A DNA stretch of 64,000 nucleotides from Xenorhabdus anantnagensis (GCF_028598555.1 NZ_JAQRFN010000007.1:118764-182763), one strand, 5' to 3'. Positions 48,365 through 60,379 are shown, numbered from the stretch's first letter. Made by a program: numbers and translations. The notes: generated from the sequence alone by a model not told the origin.

Positions 48365-48961
48365 TTAAGCTGGCAGGAGACCGCGGTTTTTCAATACAAA
48401 AAGTAATTTTTCAATCAAAGAATCTACAGGCTGTGAGCCATCCAAATGTACATCTGGCTGTTCGGGAGCTTCATAAGCAGCATCAATTCCAGTGAAATTG
48501 CGCAATTCTCCCGCTCGTGCTTTTTTATATAATCCCTTGGGATCACGGGATTCACATACCGCCAGTGATGTATCGACATGCACTTCAATAAATTGACCTT
48601 CTTCCATTAATTCGCGTATTTTTTGCCGTTCTGCTCTATGGGGAGAAATAAATGCCGTCAATACAACCAGCCCTGCATCAACCATCAATTTTGAGACTTC
48701 ACCGATCCGCCTGATATTTTCCTGCCGATCGATTTCAGAAAACCCCAAATCACTGCACAGACCATGACGAACATTATCGCCATCCAGTAAGTACGTTTTG
48801 ACTCCCTGTGAAAATAATGCCTGCTCCAATACGCCTGCAAGGGTAGATTTTCCTGAGCCAGATAGCCCCGTGAACCAAATCACCAGTGCAGGATGTCCAT
48901 TTACACTTTCTCGCTGTGCCCGATTCAGGGCATGTGAATGCCAGACAATATTCTGAGCCAC
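48365..48961 (-). CDS. cysC: Adenylyl-sulfate kinase
   Basis: Phosphorylates APS to PAPS. 198 residues. P-loop [13 protein letters not shown] near residues 30-43, [30 protein letters not shown], and [14 protein letters not shown]. Stop-to-start with cysN (adjacent), part of cysG-cysD-cysN-cysC. Confidence 0.97.
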   Translation of the reverse strand: MAQNIVWHSHALNRAQRESVNGHPALVIWFTGLSGSGKSTLAGVLEQALFSQGVKTYLLDGDNVRHGLCSDLGFSEIDRQENIRRIGEVSKLMVDAGLVVLTAFISPHRAERQKIRELMEEGQFIEVHVDTSLAVCESRDPKGLYKKARAGELRNFTGIDAAYEAPEQPDVHLDGSQPVDSLIEKLLFVLKNRGLLPA

Positions 48962-50404
48962 TTATTTTCCTCCCAGTAGATCACGTACTCCCCAGTGAGG
49001 GAAATGGCGGCGAACTAATTGGTTAAATTCCAGTTCAAATTCACTGTATTCTTTAGGCTCTTCGTAAACATCTAGTTGGATTTCACGCACCAACCCCGCC
49101 CCCACAGTCACATTGGTTAAGCGATCAATCAGGATGATGCCACCGATATCCGCATTTTGTGCATAGCTGTCGAGCAGTAATGGTTCATCAAATGAAAATT
49201 CCACCAGCCCTATTGCATTAAGGGGTAATTCGATCGCAACCTTTTGAGTCAAATTGTTAATATCTACCTGATATTGGATGTTGTCGATTTTCCCCCGGCT
49301 TTTCTTGCCGGCAACTTTGATATCCAGACTTTGCCCTTGAATCAGCGGCTGTTCTGACATCCAGACAACATCAACTAAAGCATGGCGAGCCACTTTCATT
49401 TGATTGTCAACGGCGACCAGCAAATCACCACGGCTGATGTCTATTTCGTCCTTTAATACGATGGTGATAGCTTCTCCGGGCACTGCAAATGTCAGATCCC
49501 CGTTAAAAGTGACAATTCTTTCCACCGTAGAAATAACACCAGATGGCATAACTTTAATTTGCTGCCCTTGCCGTAAAATCCCTGACGACAATGTGCCGCT
49601 GTATCCACGAAAATCAAGATCAGGGCGATTCACATACTGTACGGGAAAACGCAGAGGCTGCTCCGTCGCTTTTGTTTTTACGTCCACAGATTCTAGGATA
49701 CTCAATAGCGTTTTCCCTGTATACCACGCCATTTTTTCGCTGTGACTAACGATGTTATCCCCTTCCAATGCCGAGATTGGAACGAAATAGATATTGAGGT
49801 CAGTAGGTAATTGTGCCGCGAAATTCAAATAATCTTGCTTGATCTGTTCAAATATATCTTGTTGATATTCAATCAAATCCATTTTATTGACTGCCACTAC
49901 CAAGTGACGAATACCCAGTAATGTACTGATAAAACTGTGACGACGGGTTTGTTCCTGAACACCTTTTCGTGCATCTATCAATAAAATGGATAGCTCACTG
50001 GTTGAGGCGCCTGTAGCCATATTGCGGGTATATTGTTCATGTCCCGGAGTGTCCGCAATGATGAATTTACGCTTTTCCGTGGAGAAATAGCGGTATGCCA
50101 CGTCAATGGTGATGCCTTGTTCTCGCTCAGCAGCCAATCCATCAACTAATAACGCCAAATCGAGTTTTTCACCCTGAGTCCCTATTCGCTTGCTATCACT
50201 TTGTAAGGTTGCAAGTTGATCCTCATAAATTTGGCGGGTGTCATGCAGCAAGCGGCCAATGAGTGTACTTTTACCATCATCCACGCTGCCGCAGGTCAAA
50301 AAACGCAGTAACCCTTTTTCCTGCTGTACCCGAAGATAGGCTTCAACTCCGCCTTGCTGCTTGATCTGACTAGCAATGATTTCATTATGTGCAAGTGCTG
50401 GCAT
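48962..50404 (-). CDS. cysN: Sulfate adenylyltransferase large (GTPase) subunit
   Basis: GTPase that drives ATP sulfurylase CysD. 480 residues from ATG 50404 ([19 protein letters not shown]). G1 [10 protein letters not shown]2 [16 protein letters not shown]3 [13 protein letters not shown]4 NKMD; EF-Tu-like domains 2 and 3 follow. GAGGAG lies 7 bases before this ATG; the frame reaches 50419, but that would put the ribosome site inside the gene. Confidence 0.97.
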   Translation of the reverse strand: MPALAHNEIIASQIKQQGGVEAYLRVQQEKGLLRFLTCGSVDDGKSTLIGRLLHDTRQIYEDQLATLQSDSKRIGTQGEKLDLALLVDGLAAEREQGITIDVAYRYFSTEKRKFIIADTPGHEQYTRNMATGASTSELSILLIDARKGVQEQTRRHSFISTLLGIRHLVVAVNKMDLIEYQQDIFEQIKQDYLNFAAQLPTDLNIYFVPISALEGDNIVSHSEKMAWYTGKTLLSILESVDVKTKATEQPLRFPVQYVNRPDLDFRGYSGTLSSGILRQGQQIKVMPSGVISTVERIVTFNGDLTFAVPGEAITIVLKDEIDISRGDLLVAVDNQMKVARHALVDVVWMSEQPLIQGQSLDIKVAGKKSRGKIDNIQYQVDINNLTQKVAIELPLNAIGLVEFSFDEPLLLDSYAQNADIGGIILIDRLTNVTVGAGLVREIQLDVYEEPKEYSEFELEFNQLVRRHFPHWGVRDLLGGK

Positions 50405-50415
50405 ATCTGGACTCC

Positions 50416-51324
50416 TCAAAAATAACCCTGACGCTTTTTCAGTTCCATAGATCCTGACTGATCACTATCAATCAAGCGCCCTTGCCGTTCGCTGGTGGTT
50501 GATATCAACATTTCTTCTATGATTTCCGGCAACGTTTCTGCTTCTGATTCCACAGCCCCAGTCAACGGCCAGCACCCCAGTGTTCTGAAACGCACCTTGT
50601 GCTGGCTAATCACTTCCCCGGCTTTCAGGTCGATTCGATCATCATCAACCATGATCAATGTTCCATCACGCCGAACAACCGGACGGGATTTAGCAAAATA
50701 AAGGGGTACGATATCAATCTGTTCCAGATAGATGTATTGCCAGATATCCAGTTCTGTCCAGTTGGATAACGGAAAGACACGGATACTTTCCCCTTTGTTA
50801 ATCTGGCCGTTATAGTTGCGCCAAAGTTCAGGGCGCTGATTTTTGGGGTCCCAACGATGGGAACGGTCACGGAATGAGTAGATGCGCTCTTTGGCCCGTG
50901 ATTTTTCTTCATCACGCCGTGCTCCGCCAAATGCGGCATCAAAGCCGTATTTATCCAGAGCCTGCTTCAACCCTTCTGTTTTCATGATATCGGTATGTTT
51001 TGCACTGCCATGAATAAAAGGATTAATTCCTAATGCCTCTCCTTGTGGATTGCGGTAAACCAGCAATTCAAAGCCATACTTTTCCGCTGTGCGATCACGG
51101 AAGTCATACATGTCCTGAAATTTCCAGCCTGTATCTACGTGCAATAAAGGGAATGGCAGTTTTCCCGGATAAAACGCTTTACGTGCAAGGTGCAGCATCA
51201 CAGAGGAATCTTTGCCAATCGAATAGAGCATGACAGGGTTGGCAAATTCAGCAGCTACTTCCCGAATGATATGGATACTTTCAGCTTCAAGTTGTTGTAA
51301 GTGTGTCAGTCTTTTTTCGTCCAT
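50416..51324 (-). CDS. cysD: Sulfate adenylyltransferase small subunit
   Basis: Activates sulfate with ATP to APS, with CysN. 302 residues, as in E. coli. PP-loop [17 protein letters not shown] near residues 37-53, [18 protein letters not shown], and [16 protein letters not shown]. Directly after cysG and before cysN. Confidence 0.97.
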   Translation of the reverse strand: MDEKRLTHLQQLEAESIHIIREVAAEFANPVMLYSIGKDSSVMLHLARKAFYPGKLPFPLLHVDTGWKFQDMYDFRDRTAEKYGFELLVYRNPQGEALGINPFIHGSAKHTDIMKTEGLKQALDKYGFDAAFGGARRDEEKSRAKERIYSFRDRSHRWDPKNQRPELWRNYNGQINKGESIRVFPLSNWTELDIWQYIYLEQIDIVPLYFAKSRPVVRRDGTLIMVDDDRIDLKAGEVISQHKVRFRTLGCWPLTGAVESEAETLPEIIEEMLISTTSERQGRLIDSDQSGSMELKKRQGYF

Positions 51325-51334
51325 TGAGCATTCC

Positions 51335-52789
51335 TTATACTAAATCAATCACAGCAGGGCGATTTACTTGACCAGCAGCATTTTCTTGTTCAATTAATTG
51401 TGTTTGAACAATAGATTGCTGTTCAAACCATGCTATCTGATGGTGGAGTTGAGCCACTTCTCCGACTACCAGCAAGGCGGGGGATGGCGCTTCTTGAGCC
51501 AATCGTTCCAGCTCGGATAAGGCTCCGGTCAGTACCTGCTGTTCTGGACGAGTGCCACAACCAATTACAGCAACGGGGGTGTTACCGTCTCTACCATGTG
51601 AAATCAACTTCTGGCTGATTAAAGCGGCTTTTATGGTCCCCATGTAAATTGCCAGTGTTTGATTGCCTCGCGCCAGCGCAGGCCAATCTAATTCACTGCC
51701 ATTTTCACGGCAGTGTCCTGTAATAAAGGTGACGCTTTGCGCGTGCTCCCGATGGGTCAATGGGATACCCGCATAAGCAGAAGCTCCCAACGCTGCTGTA
51801 ATGCCGGGTACGACTTGAAAGGGTATCCCCTCTGCGGCCGCAATTTGTAGTTCTTCGCCACCACGACCAAAAATAAATGGATCGCCACCTTTCAGGCGAA
51901 CCACTTTTTTCCCCTGATTCGCTAATTTGACGATGAGTGCATTGGTTTCTTCCTGTGCCACTGAATGATTGCCCGCTCTTTTCCCGACACAGATTTTGTC
52001 TGCATCACGGCGAACTAATTCCAGAATTTCTGTACTCACCAAATGGTCATAAAGAACGACGTCAGCCTGCTGGATCACCTGCAAACCTTTTAATGTCAAA
52101 AGCCCCGGATCGCCCGGCCCTGCACCTACCAGAGCCAGCTCACCTTGGGTATGAGTATCATTTTGAACCAATTGCTGTTCAAGTTGCTCTTCTGCCTGTT
52201 GTAATTGCCCATTGGCAATCAAAGTGGCAAAACGCCCATTAAATGCCTTTTCCCAAAAGTGACGTCGCTGATGTATGGAGCTAAAGCGCTGTTTCACTCG
52301 TTCCCGCCAGCGCCCCGCAATATTTGCCATCGTACCAAGGCTAAATGGAAGCAGGGATTCCAACTTTTCCCGCAATAATTTTGTTAATACCGGAGATTTT
52401 CCAGCCGATGAGATCGCCACCATAATCGGCGAGCGATCTATGATCGATGGGAAAATGGCTGAACAGAGTGGTTGGTTATCTACGACATTGGTCAAGATAG
52501 CGCGCTTATTGGCTTCTGAAAAAATATGTTGGTTTAGATTGTGATCGTCCGTCGCGGCAATCACCAAAAATACGCCATCAAGATATTCTGTTTTAAACGT
52601 TCCCTGTAACCACTCAAATTCTCCTTTTTGATGACGCTGTTGCAGTTCTACATGCAGTTCAGGAGCAACAATCGTTAATGCTGCTCCGGTACGAAGCAAT
52701 AAGTTTGCTTTGCGGGAAGCGACTTCTCCGCCTCCCACCAGTAATACAGCTCGGGTTTTGAGCTCAATAAATAAAGGTAAATAGTCCAC
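51335..52789 (-). CDS. cysG: Siroheme synthase (multifunctional CysG)
   Basis: Makes siroheme from uroporphyrinogen III: C-terminal methyltransferase, N-terminal precorrin-2 dehydrogenase and ferrochelatase. 484 residues. N-terminal NAD site [18 protein letters not shown]; linker [16 protein letters not shown]; C-terminal SUMT motifs [32 protein letters not shown] and [22 protein letters not shown]. In E. coli cysG is in the nir operon; here it heads cysDNC, feeding siroheme to CysI of the same pathway. Confidence 0.96.
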   Translation of the reverse strand: MDYLPLFIELKTRAVLLVGGGEVASRKANLLLRTGAALTIVAPELHVELQQRHQKGEFEWLQGTFKTEYLDGVFLVIAATDDHNLNQHIFSEANKRAILTNVVDNQPLCSAIFPSIIDRSPIMVAISSAGKSPVLTKLLREKLESLLPFSLGTMANIAGRWRERVKQRFSSIHQRRHFWEKAFNGRFATLIANGQLQQAEEQLEQQLVQNDTHTQGELALVGAGPGDPGLLTLKGLQVIQQADVVLYDHLVSTEILELVRRDADKICVGKRAGNHSVAQEETNALIVKLANQGKKVVRLKGGDPFIFGRGGEELQIAAAEGIPFQVVPGITAALGASAYAGIPLTHREHAQSVTFITGHCRENGSELDWPALARGNQTLAIYMGTIKAALISQKLISHGRDGNTPVAVIGCGTRPEQQVLTGALSELERLAQEAPSPALLVVGEVAQLHHQIAWFEQQSIVQTQLIEQENAAGQVNRPAVIDLV

Positions 52790-52820
52790 GATACCATCCC
52801 GTGTTAGAGCCTATTTCATG

Positions 52821-52884
52821 ATATACCCAAAGGGTTTCAAGCTACGCAAATAACCAAACAGCAACCTGAAAAAATAAAGGGTAT
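52821..52884. repeat. Palindromic interspersed repeat, copy 4
   Basis: ATATACCCAAAGGGTTTCAAG at the left, GCAACCTGAAAAAATAAAGGGTAT at the right; same ends as the other copies. Confidence 0.7.
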
Positions 52885-53070
52885 GAGCTCTTCATTATTA
52901 TGATGACTAAAGGATGAATATATGAGGCCGTGATCAAGTTATGAAATGACAAAAAGTAATTATTTGTTCCTGAATTGCATAAGCTGATTTTTTATTGTGT
53001 TAAATACCAAATGTTACAAAATCAATAATGTTACAAAACCAATTAAGCAAGATATTCCGCACACACGAAA

Positions 53071-53097
53071 GCAGCGCTTCTTTTAAAGATTCGCTGC
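53071..53097 (-). terminator. Hairpin after cysH
   Basis: Stem GCAGCG / CGCTGC with a 15-base A/T-rich loop about 35 bases beyond the cysH stop codon on the minus strand. Confidence 0.5.
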
Positions 53098-53131
53098 CCA
53101 GTAGAAAATTGCTGTTATCTATAATATTAAA

Positions 53132-53866
53132 TTAACTCTCGTGCAAACCACACTCACGCTTTAAACCAAAAAAGCGAGTTTGTTCTTCATTCATGCCCGG
53201 TTCCCATTTTTGGGTGGTATGAATGTCCCCTACAGAAAGGTAGCCCTGTTCCCATAATGGATGGTATTCGAGACCATATTTTGTCAGGTATTGATGTACC
53301 TGCCGATTATCCCAATCAATAATGGGCAGGATTTTGAAAATACCCCGTTGAATTGCCAGCACAGGTAACTTGGTACGGCTTTCTGATTGCTGGCGACGCA
53401 AACCTGCAAACCAGCTTTTCGCTTGCAGCGTTTTCAATGCCCGATTCATCGGCTCAACTTTGTTGATTTGATTATAACGTTCAATTCCTTCTATTCCCTG
53501 TTCCCATAACTTGCCATAACGTGTTTCTTGCCAAGCCGGAGAGTGGCCTGCACGAAAAATCTTCAAGTTCAGGTTGAGTTTTTCAGTCAGCTTATCGATA
53601 AATTGGTAGGTTTCAGGAAATAAATACCCCGTATCGGTAAGAACCACAGGAATCTCAGGATATTCCTGTGTCACAAGATGCAAGCAAACTGCCGCCTGAA
53701 TGCCAAAACTAGAGGAAAGCACAAATTCGCCGGGTAGATGTTCCAATGCCCATCTCACGCGCTCATGAGCATCCAGCAATTCCAGTTGTTGATTGATTTC
53801 TGCCAATGATGTGGTTTGCTGCTCTGGTGTCAATGCCACCAGATCCGATAAATTCAGCCTGCTCAT
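53132..53866 (-). CDS. cysH: Phosphoadenosine phosphosulfate reductase
   Basis: Reduces PAPS to sulfite with thioredoxin. 244 residues. PP-loop-like [44 protein letters not shown] and the C-terminal catalytic KRECGLHES with the active Cys. The sole Cys cluster of APS reductases is absent, so PAPS is the substrate. Last gene of cysJIH; its ATG overlaps the cysI stop by 4 bases. Confidence 0.97.
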   Translation of the reverse strand: MSRLNLSDLVALTPEQQTTSLAEINQQLELLDAHERVRWALEHLPGEFVLSSSFGIQAAVCLHLVTQEYPEIPVVLTDTGYLFPETYQFIDKLTEKLNLNLKIFRAGHSPAWQETRYGKLWEQGIEGIERYNQINKVEPMNRALKTLQAKSWFAGLRRQQSESRTKLPVLAIQRGIFKILPIIDWDNRQVHQYLTKYGLEYHPLWEQGYLSVGDIHTTQKWEPGMNEEQTRFFGLKRECGLHES

Positions 53867-55602
53867 ACTGCCTCCTGCCAGTCGTAAAAATCGACGGCTG
53901 GGTTCAATACTGGCTTGATAATATCAGCGCGGATCAGGAAATCACCGAAACATTCATCGACATGGCGTTCTGATGCCCAACGACCGATTAATTCATCCAG
54001 TATTTCAAGGATCTCTGCTGAGGTGATATTTTCCCTGTACATACGGGGAATTCGGTCACCAATGCGGTTCCCACCAAGATGCAGGTTGTAACGATCAGGC
54101 GCTTTACCCACCAGCCCAATTTCTGCCAGCATCGCCCTGCCACATCCATTGGGGCAACCAGTGACACGCAGTACGATCTCTTCCCCCCCCACACCATGCT
54201 TTTCCATCAACGCATCAATATGGTCGACAAAAGCGGGCAGGAAACGTTCTGCTTCGGCCATCGCTAATGGGCAAGTAGGAAATGAAACACAAGCCATAGA
54301 GTGATGGCGCAGAGTTGTCACGCTATCATCAATTAAGCCATGAGCACGGGCAATTTCTTCAATCCGCGATTTTTCACTCTCAGGTATCCCCGCCACAATC
54401 AGGTTTTGGTTAGCCGTCAGACGAAAATCTCCTTTGTGGATTTTCGCAATTTCTGCAATCCCTGTTTTTAATGGCTTGTTGGGATAATCCAGCAAACGAC
54501 CATTTTCAATAAATAAGGTCAGATGCCATTGATCATCAATCCCTTTTAACCAACCAATTTGATCACCGCGACTTGTAAATTCATATGAGCGAATTGCTTC
54601 AAATTTCACGCCAGCGCGTTTTTCAACCTCTTGTTTAAAGGTTTCGATACCCACACGTTCAAGGGTATATTTGGTTTTCGCATTTTTACGCTCGGTTCGA
54701 TTCCCCCAGTCACGTTGGGTTGTAACTATCGCCTCCGCAATTGCCAGTGTGTGCTCCAGTGAAATAAAACCAAATTCGCTCGCCAGACGTGGGAAGGTTT
54801 TTTTATCGCCGTGGGTCATGGCTAATCCCCCGCCCACCAGCACGTTAAAACCAATCAATTGGTCATTGTCTGCAATAGCGACAAAGTTCATATCGTTAGC
54901 ATGCAGATCTACATCATTTTGTGGCGGAATAACCACTGTTGTTTTGAATTTACGTGGCAGATAAGTGGCACCAAGAATAGGTTCTTCATCGGTTGTCACG
55001 ATTTTTTCTTTATCCAACCAGATTTCAGCATATGCGTTGGTACGGGGTAGTAGGTGTTCCGATATTTTTTTCGCCCACTCATAAGCCTGTTGGTGCAAGG
55101 CTGATTGCACTGGGTTGGATGTACACAAAACGTTACGGTTGACGTCGTTGGCAGTAGCCAGTGAATCTAACCCTATCTGTGCCAATAATTGGTGTGCTGG
55201 CTTGAGGTTATTTTTTAAGATCCCATGAAACTGAAATGTCTGTCGGTTAGTCAATCTAATGCTGCCATACAATGTATTTTCCGCCGCAAACTGATCAATG
55301 CCCAACCACTGGTTGGGGGTAATAATTCCCCCCGGCAAGCGACAACGCAACATCATGGCATGGCGCGGTTCGAGTTTTTGTTCTGTGCGTTCCGCCCGAA
55401 TATCACGATCATCCTGCTGATACATTCCATGAAAGCGGATGAGGAGGAAATTATCGCCCTCAAATCCACCTGTCAGCCCATTTTTTACGTCTTTGCTAAT
55501 CGTTCCCCGCAGATAATTACTGTCCAACTTCATGCGTTCACTGTCTGCAAGTTTGCCTTCAACGATCAAAGGACCTTGTTTTTCTTTGCTCACATTGCTC
55601 AT
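53863..55602 (-). CDS. cysI: Sulfite reductase hemoprotein beta-component
   Basis: Six-electron reduction of sulfite to sulfide on siroheme and [4Fe-4S]. 579 residues. Cluster and siroheme Cys in [17 protein letters not shown] and [18 protein letters not shown]; substrate Arg/Lys in the N-terminal [13 protein letters not shown] region. Reads without gaps against E. coli CysI. Precedes cysH, follows cysJ by 14 bases. Confidence 0.97.
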   Translation of the reverse strand: MSNVSKEKQGPLIVEGKLADSERMKLDSNYLRGTISKDVKNGLTGGFEGDNFLLIRFHGMYQQDDRDIRAERTEQKLEPRHAMMLRCRLPGGIITPNQWLGIDQFAAENTLYGSIRLTNRQTFQFHGILKNNLKPAHQLLAQIGLDSLATANDVNRNVLCTSNPVQSALHQQAYEWAKKISEHLLPRTNAYAEIWLDKEKIVTTDEEPILGATYLPRKFKTTVVIPPQNDVDLHANDMNFVAIADNDQLIGFNVLVGGGLAMTHGDKKTFPRLASEFGFISLEHTLAIAEAIVTTQRDWGNRTERKNAKTKYTLERVGIETFKQEVEKRAGVKFEAIRSYEFTSRGDQIGWLKGIDDQWHLTLFIENGRLLDYPNKPLKTGIAEIAKIHKGDFRLTANQNLIVAGIPESEKSRIEEIARAHGLIDDSVTTLRHHSMACVSFPTCPLAMAEAERFLPAFVDHIDALMEKHGVGGEEIVLRVTGCPNGCGRAMLAEIGLVGKAPDRYNLHLGGNRIGDRIPRMYRENITSAEILEILDELIGRWASERHVDECFGDFLIRADIIKPVLNPAVDFYDWQEAV

Positions 55603-55616
55603 GTTAATTGCTCACG

Positions 55617-57440
55617 TTAATAAACATCTCTTTGATAACGGCGTTCAAGGCGCAATTCACTCAAGAATTCATCAGCCTGCTCAGCATCCATGCCACTATG
55701 TTGTGAAATGATGTCCAGTAGGGCTTGTTCTACATCTTTTGCCATGCGATTCGCATCGCCACATACATACAGATGAGCGCCATCCTGAATCCAGCGCCAG
55801 ATTTCTTCTCCCTGTTCATGTATTTTGTCTTGTACATACACTTTGTGCTGCTGATCCCTTGACCATGCCAAATCAATACGGGTCAATAAGCCATCTTTCA
55901 CGTAACGCTGGAATTCAACCTGATAAAGAAAATCTTCGACAAAATGCGGGTTACCAAAAAACAACCAGTTTTTTCCTTCGGCACCCTGACTGTCACGATG
56001 TTGCAAAAATGCCCTGAACGGCGCAACACCCGTTCCCGGCCCAATCATGATAACGGGTGCACCCGAATCAGCCGGTAAGCGAAAGTTGTTGTTTTGCTCG
56101 ATAAAAACCCGGATGTTGTCATCTTCCTGCAAGCGATCCGCCAAATAACCTGACGCTCCGCCTGTACGGGCACGCCCTTCAATGTCATAACGAACCACTC
56201 CTACGGTAATATGGACTTCGTTTTCCACTTCAGATTGTGCAGAGGAGATGGAATAAAGCCGTGGTGCCAGTGGACGCAATAAATCAATAAATTGCTGGGC
56301 TTCTGGGTGTGCAGCAACAGCTCTGACCATATCTACAATCGGTGTTCTCTGGGCGTATCGCTGCAATGCTTGTTTGCTTGCAACCAATGCCAACAGTTTT
56401 TCATCTTTCGCCAATGCGGCATATTTCTCAACAATCACGCCGGTATTCTGGGTCAGCTCTACATGGCTGATCAGAGCCTCACGCAGTGGAAGTGACTTTC
56501 CATGCACATTGACTTGTTCTGAACCTTCCAACCAAAGCAAGGCGATTAATTCATCCACTAAAGCCGGATCATTTTCAAACCAAACGCCAAGGGCATCCCC
56601 TGGCTGATAGCTCAATCCTGAATCCCCCAAATCAATTTCAATATGGCGAACATCTTTATCAGATCCACGTCCCGTGATTTTCTGGTTAACCGACAGAGTG
56701 GCTGTTAGAGGCGTTTCTTTGGTGTGCGCTGAAATGGTCGGTGAAAAAGCTATTGATGATGAAGCTATTGATGATGAAGAAGCTATCGGTGAAATGGCCG
56801 GTTTTGCCTGCACTGGCAAACGCTGTTTCAAAATCCCCGTAATTTTCTGACACCATTGATCAGCTTGTTCTTGGTATTCCACATCAGCATCAACACGATC
56901 CAGCAAACGTTGTGCCCCAAGCTTATGCAAACGACTGTCAAAATCTTTCCCTGCCTGACAGAAATTTTCATACGATGTATCCCCAAGCCCAAATACGGCA
57001 TATTCCGTCTCTTTCATTGACGCGGCTTTTTTGGAATAGAGATATTTATGTAGTGCTACAGCTTCCTCAGCAGGATCACCTTCACCTTGTGTCGAAGCAA
57101 TAATAATCAATACACGCTCTTGGGAAATTTGCTTAAATTTATAGTCACCTGCGTTAATCAGATTTACTTTGAGATTTTCAGCCAATAGTGAATCTCTCAG
57201 TTGTTCAGCTAAACGACGGGCGTTGCCCGTTTGCGATGCAGAGAGCAAAGTCACTGTTTCTTGATCGGAAACAACAGATGATTCCGTCTCAGTTTGTGGT
57301 TGGTGATTCACCATTCCCCAAAAATAGCCAGACAACCAAGCTAGTTGATGTGGTGAGAAATCATTAATTGCAGATTGCAAGCGTGATAATTGTTCTGGAG
57401 AAACAGGTAGTAATGCAATTGAAGGTGGTTTTGTGGTCAT
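55617..57440 (-). CDS. cysJ: Sulfite reductase flavoprotein alpha-component
   Basis: Passes electrons from NADPH through FAD and FMN to CysI. 607 residues from ATG 57440 ([22 protein letters not shown], aligned to E. coli). FMN domain with [15 protein letters not shown] and [15 protein letters not shown] domain with [14 protein letters not shown] domain with [16 protein letters not shown], and terminal YQRDVY. Between the FMN and FAD domains sits a Ser-Ile-Ala repeat (IASSS) from a 15-bp tandem array. Upstream codons to 57533 come from another tandem array. Confidence 0.96.
   Translation of the reverse strand: MTTKPPSIALLPVSPEQLSRLQSAINDFSPHQLAWLSGYFWGMVNHQPQTETESSVVSDQETVTLLSASQTGNARRLAEQLRDSLLAENLKVNLINAGDYKFKQISQERVLIIIASTQGEGDPAEEAVALHKYLYSKKAASMKETEYAVFGLGDTSYENFCQAGKDFDSRLHKLGAQRLLDRVDADVEYQEQADQWCQKITGILKQRLPVQAKPAISPIASSSSIASSSIAFSPTISAHTKETPLTATLSVNQKITGRGSDKDVRHIEIDLGDSGLSYQPGDALGVWFENDPALVDELIALLWLEGSEQVNVHGKSLPLREALISHVELTQNTGVIVEKYAALAKDEKLLALVASKQALQRYAQRTPIVDMVRAVAAHPEAQQFIDLLRPLAPRLYSISSAQSEVENEVHITVGVVRYDIEGRARTGGASGYLADRLQEDDNIRVFIEQNNNFRLPADSGAPVIMIGPGTGVAPFRAFLQHRDSQGAEGKNWLFFGNPHFVEDFLYQVEFQRYVKDGLLTRIDLAWSRDQQHKVYVQDKIHEQGEEIWRWIQDGAHLYVCGDANRMAKDVEQALLDIISQHSGMDAEQADEFLSELRLERRYQRDVY
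56746..56775. repeat. 15-bp tandem duplication in the CysJ linker
   Basis: AAAGCTATTGATGAT and GAAGCTATTGATGAT in tandem, with a third partial unit; encodes IASSS repeats in the linker between FMN and FAD domains. Confidence 0.88.
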
Positions 57441-57473
57441 TTTCCCAGTGCCCTTTGCTATATAGCCGCTATC

Positions 57474-57516
57474 CATGTTGTAAAAAAGCATGTTGTAAAC
57501 AGCATATTGTAAATAG
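57474..57516. repeat. 14-15 bp tandem repeat upstream of cysJ
   Basis: CATGTTGTAAAAAAG, CATGTTGTAAACAG and CATATTGTAAATAG in a row, about 35 bases before the cysJ start, inside the expected leader. Confidence 0.85.
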
Positions 57517-57739
57517 GTAGAAATCATAAACATGGATTAATTATCAGGTTATCCCAAAATAGGAAAGGTATTTAAAGAAAGGATCGCAATATCTCATAAC
57601 CAAAACGCCTAACTTTATTTACAGATTTAATATATCGATAAAGTCGTTAAGGATTGCGCTTTTTATCTCCAGAAAAAAAGCGTTAAGCTTGTAAAGTTCA
57701 GGTAGAATAGCCGACCTTTTGAAATCAGGGGAAAGCATA

Positions 57740-58102
57740 ATGAGTACAACTATCTTTAAAGATTTTCAATTTGAAGCAGCACATCATCTTCCAAACGTGC
57801 CAGAAGGACATAAATGTGGGCGTCTGCATGGGCATTCATTTATGGTACGTCTGGAAGTCACCGGAGAAATCGATCCTCACAGTGGCTGGCTAATGGATTT
57901 TGCCGATGTAAAAGCTGCCTTTAAACCGATCTGGGAACAGCTCGATCACCACTATCTCAATGAAATCCCTGGGCTTGAAAATCCGACCAGCGAAGTCTTG
58001 GCCAAGTGGATCTGGGAAAAGTTAAAACCAACGTTGCCTCAACTCAGTGCTGTTATGGTCAAAGAAACCTGTAGCGCAGGTTGTATCTATCGAGGCAAAT
58101 AA
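57740..58102 (+). CDS. queD: 6-carboxy-5,6,7,8-tetrahydropterin synthase
   Basis: Second step of queuosine (7-deazaguanine) synthesis, from dihydroneopterin triphosphate. 120 residues from ATG 57740. Zn-binding His in FEAAHHLP and RLHGHSF, Cys in HKCGRLHGH, and catalytic Asp/His in [20 protein letters not shown] upstream supports the start. Convergent with queE, the next enzyme of the pathway. Confidence 0.96.
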   Translation: MSTTIFKDFQFEAAHHLPNVPEGHKCGRLHGHSFMVRLEVTGEIDPHSGWLMDFADVKAAFKPIWEQLDHHYLNEIPGLENPTSEVLAKWIWEKLKPTLPQLSAVMVKETCSAGCIYRGK

Positions 58103-58105
58103 AAA

Positions 58106-58130
58106 TTCAGCACCAGAATCTGGTGCTGAA
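58106..58130. terminator. Bidirectional terminator between queD and queE
   Basis: Twelve-base perfect stem TTCAGCACCAGA / TCTGGTGCTGAA with a one-base centre, flanked by A5 and by AAATTT. Confidence 0.85.
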
Positions 58131-58136
58131 TGAAAT

Positions 58137-58808
58137 TTAAGCGATATTCAAATACTTATGGGTTTGCATCGAAAAGCGCCAATTACGGGCAATACAGGTT
58201 TCGATGCACAGGCGGGTTGCATCTTCTTTCTGACTAATCGGTTGTAACGCAATAACCGGAATAGAATTTCCATCAAGCATAGTCAATAATTCATCCAATG
58301 CTTCAATATCGCGCTGCCGTCCGACAGGATGCTTGATTTCATCGGCACGCTTCATGGCCTCAGGCAAAACCTGATATCCTCCGCGCATTTTCACTTTAGG
58401 AGAAATCGTCACCCAAGTTTTGTCAGTGCACTGAATCGTATGTGTACCACTTGTCTCTATCTGGCATTGATAGCCTTCGCTTTCCAGTGTTTCCGTCAAA
58501 GGACGCAAGTCATATAAGCACGGTTCTCCCCCGGTAATGACAATATGTTTCGCACTGTAGCCTTGACGAGTGAATATATTCAGCAACTGTCTTGCGGTAG
58601 CAACACCCCACAGATCACTGTCCTGCGATTTCAGCAAGATATTTTCCATAGGCTGCTGTTTATCAGCTTCTTTTTCCCATGTATGTTTGGTATCGCACCA
58701 ACTGCACCCTACCGGACATCCCTGTAATCGAATGAAAACCGAAGGCACACCGGTAAACACTCCTTCTCCCTGTAATGTTTGGAAGATTTCATTTATTGGG
58801 TAAATCAT
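58137..58808 (-). CDS. queE: 7-carboxy-7-deazaguanine synthase
   Basis: Radical SAM enzyme making 7-carboxy-7-deazaguanine from the QueD product. 223 residues. The N-terminal FQTLQGEGVFTGVPSVFIRLQGCPVGCSWCDTKHTW gives the CxxxCxxC cluster motif; ITGGEPCLYDL follows. Length and order agree with enterobacterial QueE. Confidence 0.96.
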   Translation of the reverse strand: MIYPINEIFQTLQGEGVFTGVPSVFIRLQGCPVGCSWCDTKHTWEKEADKQQPMENILLKSQDSDLWGVATARQLLNIFTRQGYSAKHIVITGGEPCLYDLRPLTETLESEGYQCQIETSGTHTIQCTDKTWVTISPKVKMRGGYQVLPEAMKRADEIKHPVGRQRDIEALDELLTMLDGNSIPVIALQPISQKEDATRLCIETCIARNWRFSMQTHKYLNIA

Positions 58809-58977
58809 AAAAAAACTCTGGTTTTAATAAACTGCCCGTTATTATTACAGATATCTATCCCGCGAACATCCATCTTTATGATATCGTACGAGGTTGCTTT
58901 TACTGGCATCTCAAGCCAGACAGGGCATCGTATGCCTAAAATACTCTCAGGCATGAAAGGATAGATGGGAATAACGA

Positions 58978-60363
58978 ATGCAAAATAATGAAAATCAGCT
59001 TAAACAGGGTCTAAGCGTGCGGCACATTCGCTTCATGGCTTTAGGCTCTGCAATAGGCACGGGGCTGTTTTATGGCTCAGCAACAGCAATACAGCAAGCT
59101 GGTCCCGCTGTATTATTGGCCTATTTAATCGGCGGTGCTGCCGTATTTATCGTGATGAGAGCACTTGGAGAAATGGCCGTTCACCATCCAGTTTCTGGTT
59201 CTTTTTCGCAATATGCCAGCCATTATTTGGGACCTTTGGCCGGTTTTTTAACGGGCTGGATCTATGTTCTTGAAATGCTGTTTGTTTGCCTGGCTGATAT
59301 TACCGCATTCGGCGCATATATGAAGCTTTGGTTCCCACATGTTGAACAGTGGATTTGGGTTCTGGGGATTGTATGCTTTATTGGTGCCTTGAATCTGTGT
59401 CATGTAAAAATCTTTGGTGAAATGGAGTTCTGGCTTTCGATCGTTAAAGTTACCGCCATCATTGCCATGATTATCGGTGGTCTTGCCATTATGTTTTACG
59501 GGTTTGGGCAAGCAACTGAGCATGCAACCGGCCTGTCCAATTTATGGGAACATGGTGGCTTTATGCCAAATGGCATCAGTGGAGTGATAGCTTCACTTGC
59601 TATTGTTATGTTTGCTTTTGGTGGCATAGAAGTCATTGGTATCACTGCCAGTGAAGCGAAAAATCCAGAAAAAACGATCCCTAAAGCAATCAACGCCGTT
59701 CCATTCCGTATCTTGATCTTCTATGTTTTGACCCTGTGTATCCTGATGAGCATCTATCCATGGGATCAAATTACTCCGAACTCAAGCCCATTCGTACAGA
59801 TTTTTTCCAATTTGGGAATTAATTCAGCCGCAAATATTCTGAATGTGGTCGTAATTACCGCCGCTATTTCCGCTATTAATAGTGATATTTTTGGTGCAGG
59901 CAGGATGATGTATGGTATGGCTCAGGAAGGACAAGCTCCCAAGTCATTCAAGAAATTAACGCGCAATGGTGTTCCATGGATGACTGTTCTTGTCATGATT
60001 GCAATTCTGTTACTTGGCGTGGTTCTGAATTATCTGATCCCTAAAGAAATCTTCATTCTTATCGCTTCTGTCGCCACATTTGCAACCGTCTGGGTATGGC
60101 TGATGATTTTGGTTTCACACGTTGCCATGCGTCGCCAAATGAGTCCGGAAGAAGTTAAGACACTGAAATTTCCAATCCCGATGTGGCCAATTGCCCCTGC
60201 AATTACGATCGTCTTTATGGTCAGCATCATCCTGTTACTGGGCTATTTTGAGCAAACAAGAAATGCGTTATATGTTGGTATAGGTTGGGTATTCATTCTG
60301 ACTCTAGCCTATTTTATAGGTGTGAAAAAGAAACAGCCAATAACTCGCTCCTCTAATCGGTAA
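58978..60363 (+). CDS. proY: Amino acid permease, ProY-like
   Basis: 461 residues, twelve membrane segments, APC superfamily. The start [28 protein letters not shown] and later [32 protein letters not shown] match E. coli ProY, a cryptic proline-specific permease. Other family members carry histidine or aromatic amino acids, so the substrate is uncertain. Starts 9 bases after a GGATAGATGGGA stretch; single-gene unit with its own terminator. Confidence 0.85.
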   Translation: MQNNENQLKQGLSVRHIRFMALGSAIGTGLFYGSATAIQQAGPAVLLAYLIGGAAVFIVMRALGEMAVHHPVSGSFSQYASHYLGPLAGFLTGWIYVLEMLFVCLADITAFGAYMKLWFPHVEQWIWVLGIVCFIGALNLCHVKIFGEMEFWLSIVKVTAIIAMIIGGLAIMFYGFGQATEHATGLSNLWEHGGFMPNGISGVIASLAIVMFAFGGIEVIGITASEAKNPEKTIPKAINAVPFRILIFYVLTLCILMSIYPWDQITPNSSPFVQIFSNLGINSAANILNVVVITAAISAINSDIFGAGRMMYGMAQEGQAPKSFKKLTRNGVPWMTVLVMIAILLLGVVLNYLIPKEIFILIASVATFATVWVWLMILVSHVAMRRQMSPEEVKTLKFPIPMWPIAPAITIVFMVSIILLLGYFEQTRNALYVGIGWVFILTLAYFIGVKKKQPITRSSNR

Positions 60364-60379
60364 CAATCAATCTTGTTCC

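Larger units (their letters stand above)
52790..53131. other. Intergenic between cysG and cysH; no CRISPR
   Basis: Contains palindromic repeat copy 4 and the cysH-side hairpin. In E. coli a CRISPR-cas locus occupies the cysD-cysH interval; no repeat-spacer array or cas gene is present here. Confidence 0.75.

Noticed and set aside
52790..53131. Possible CRISPR locus at the cysD-cysH position known from E. coli
   Set aside because: No repeat-spacer pattern and no cas genes; only a palindromic repeat and a hairpin.
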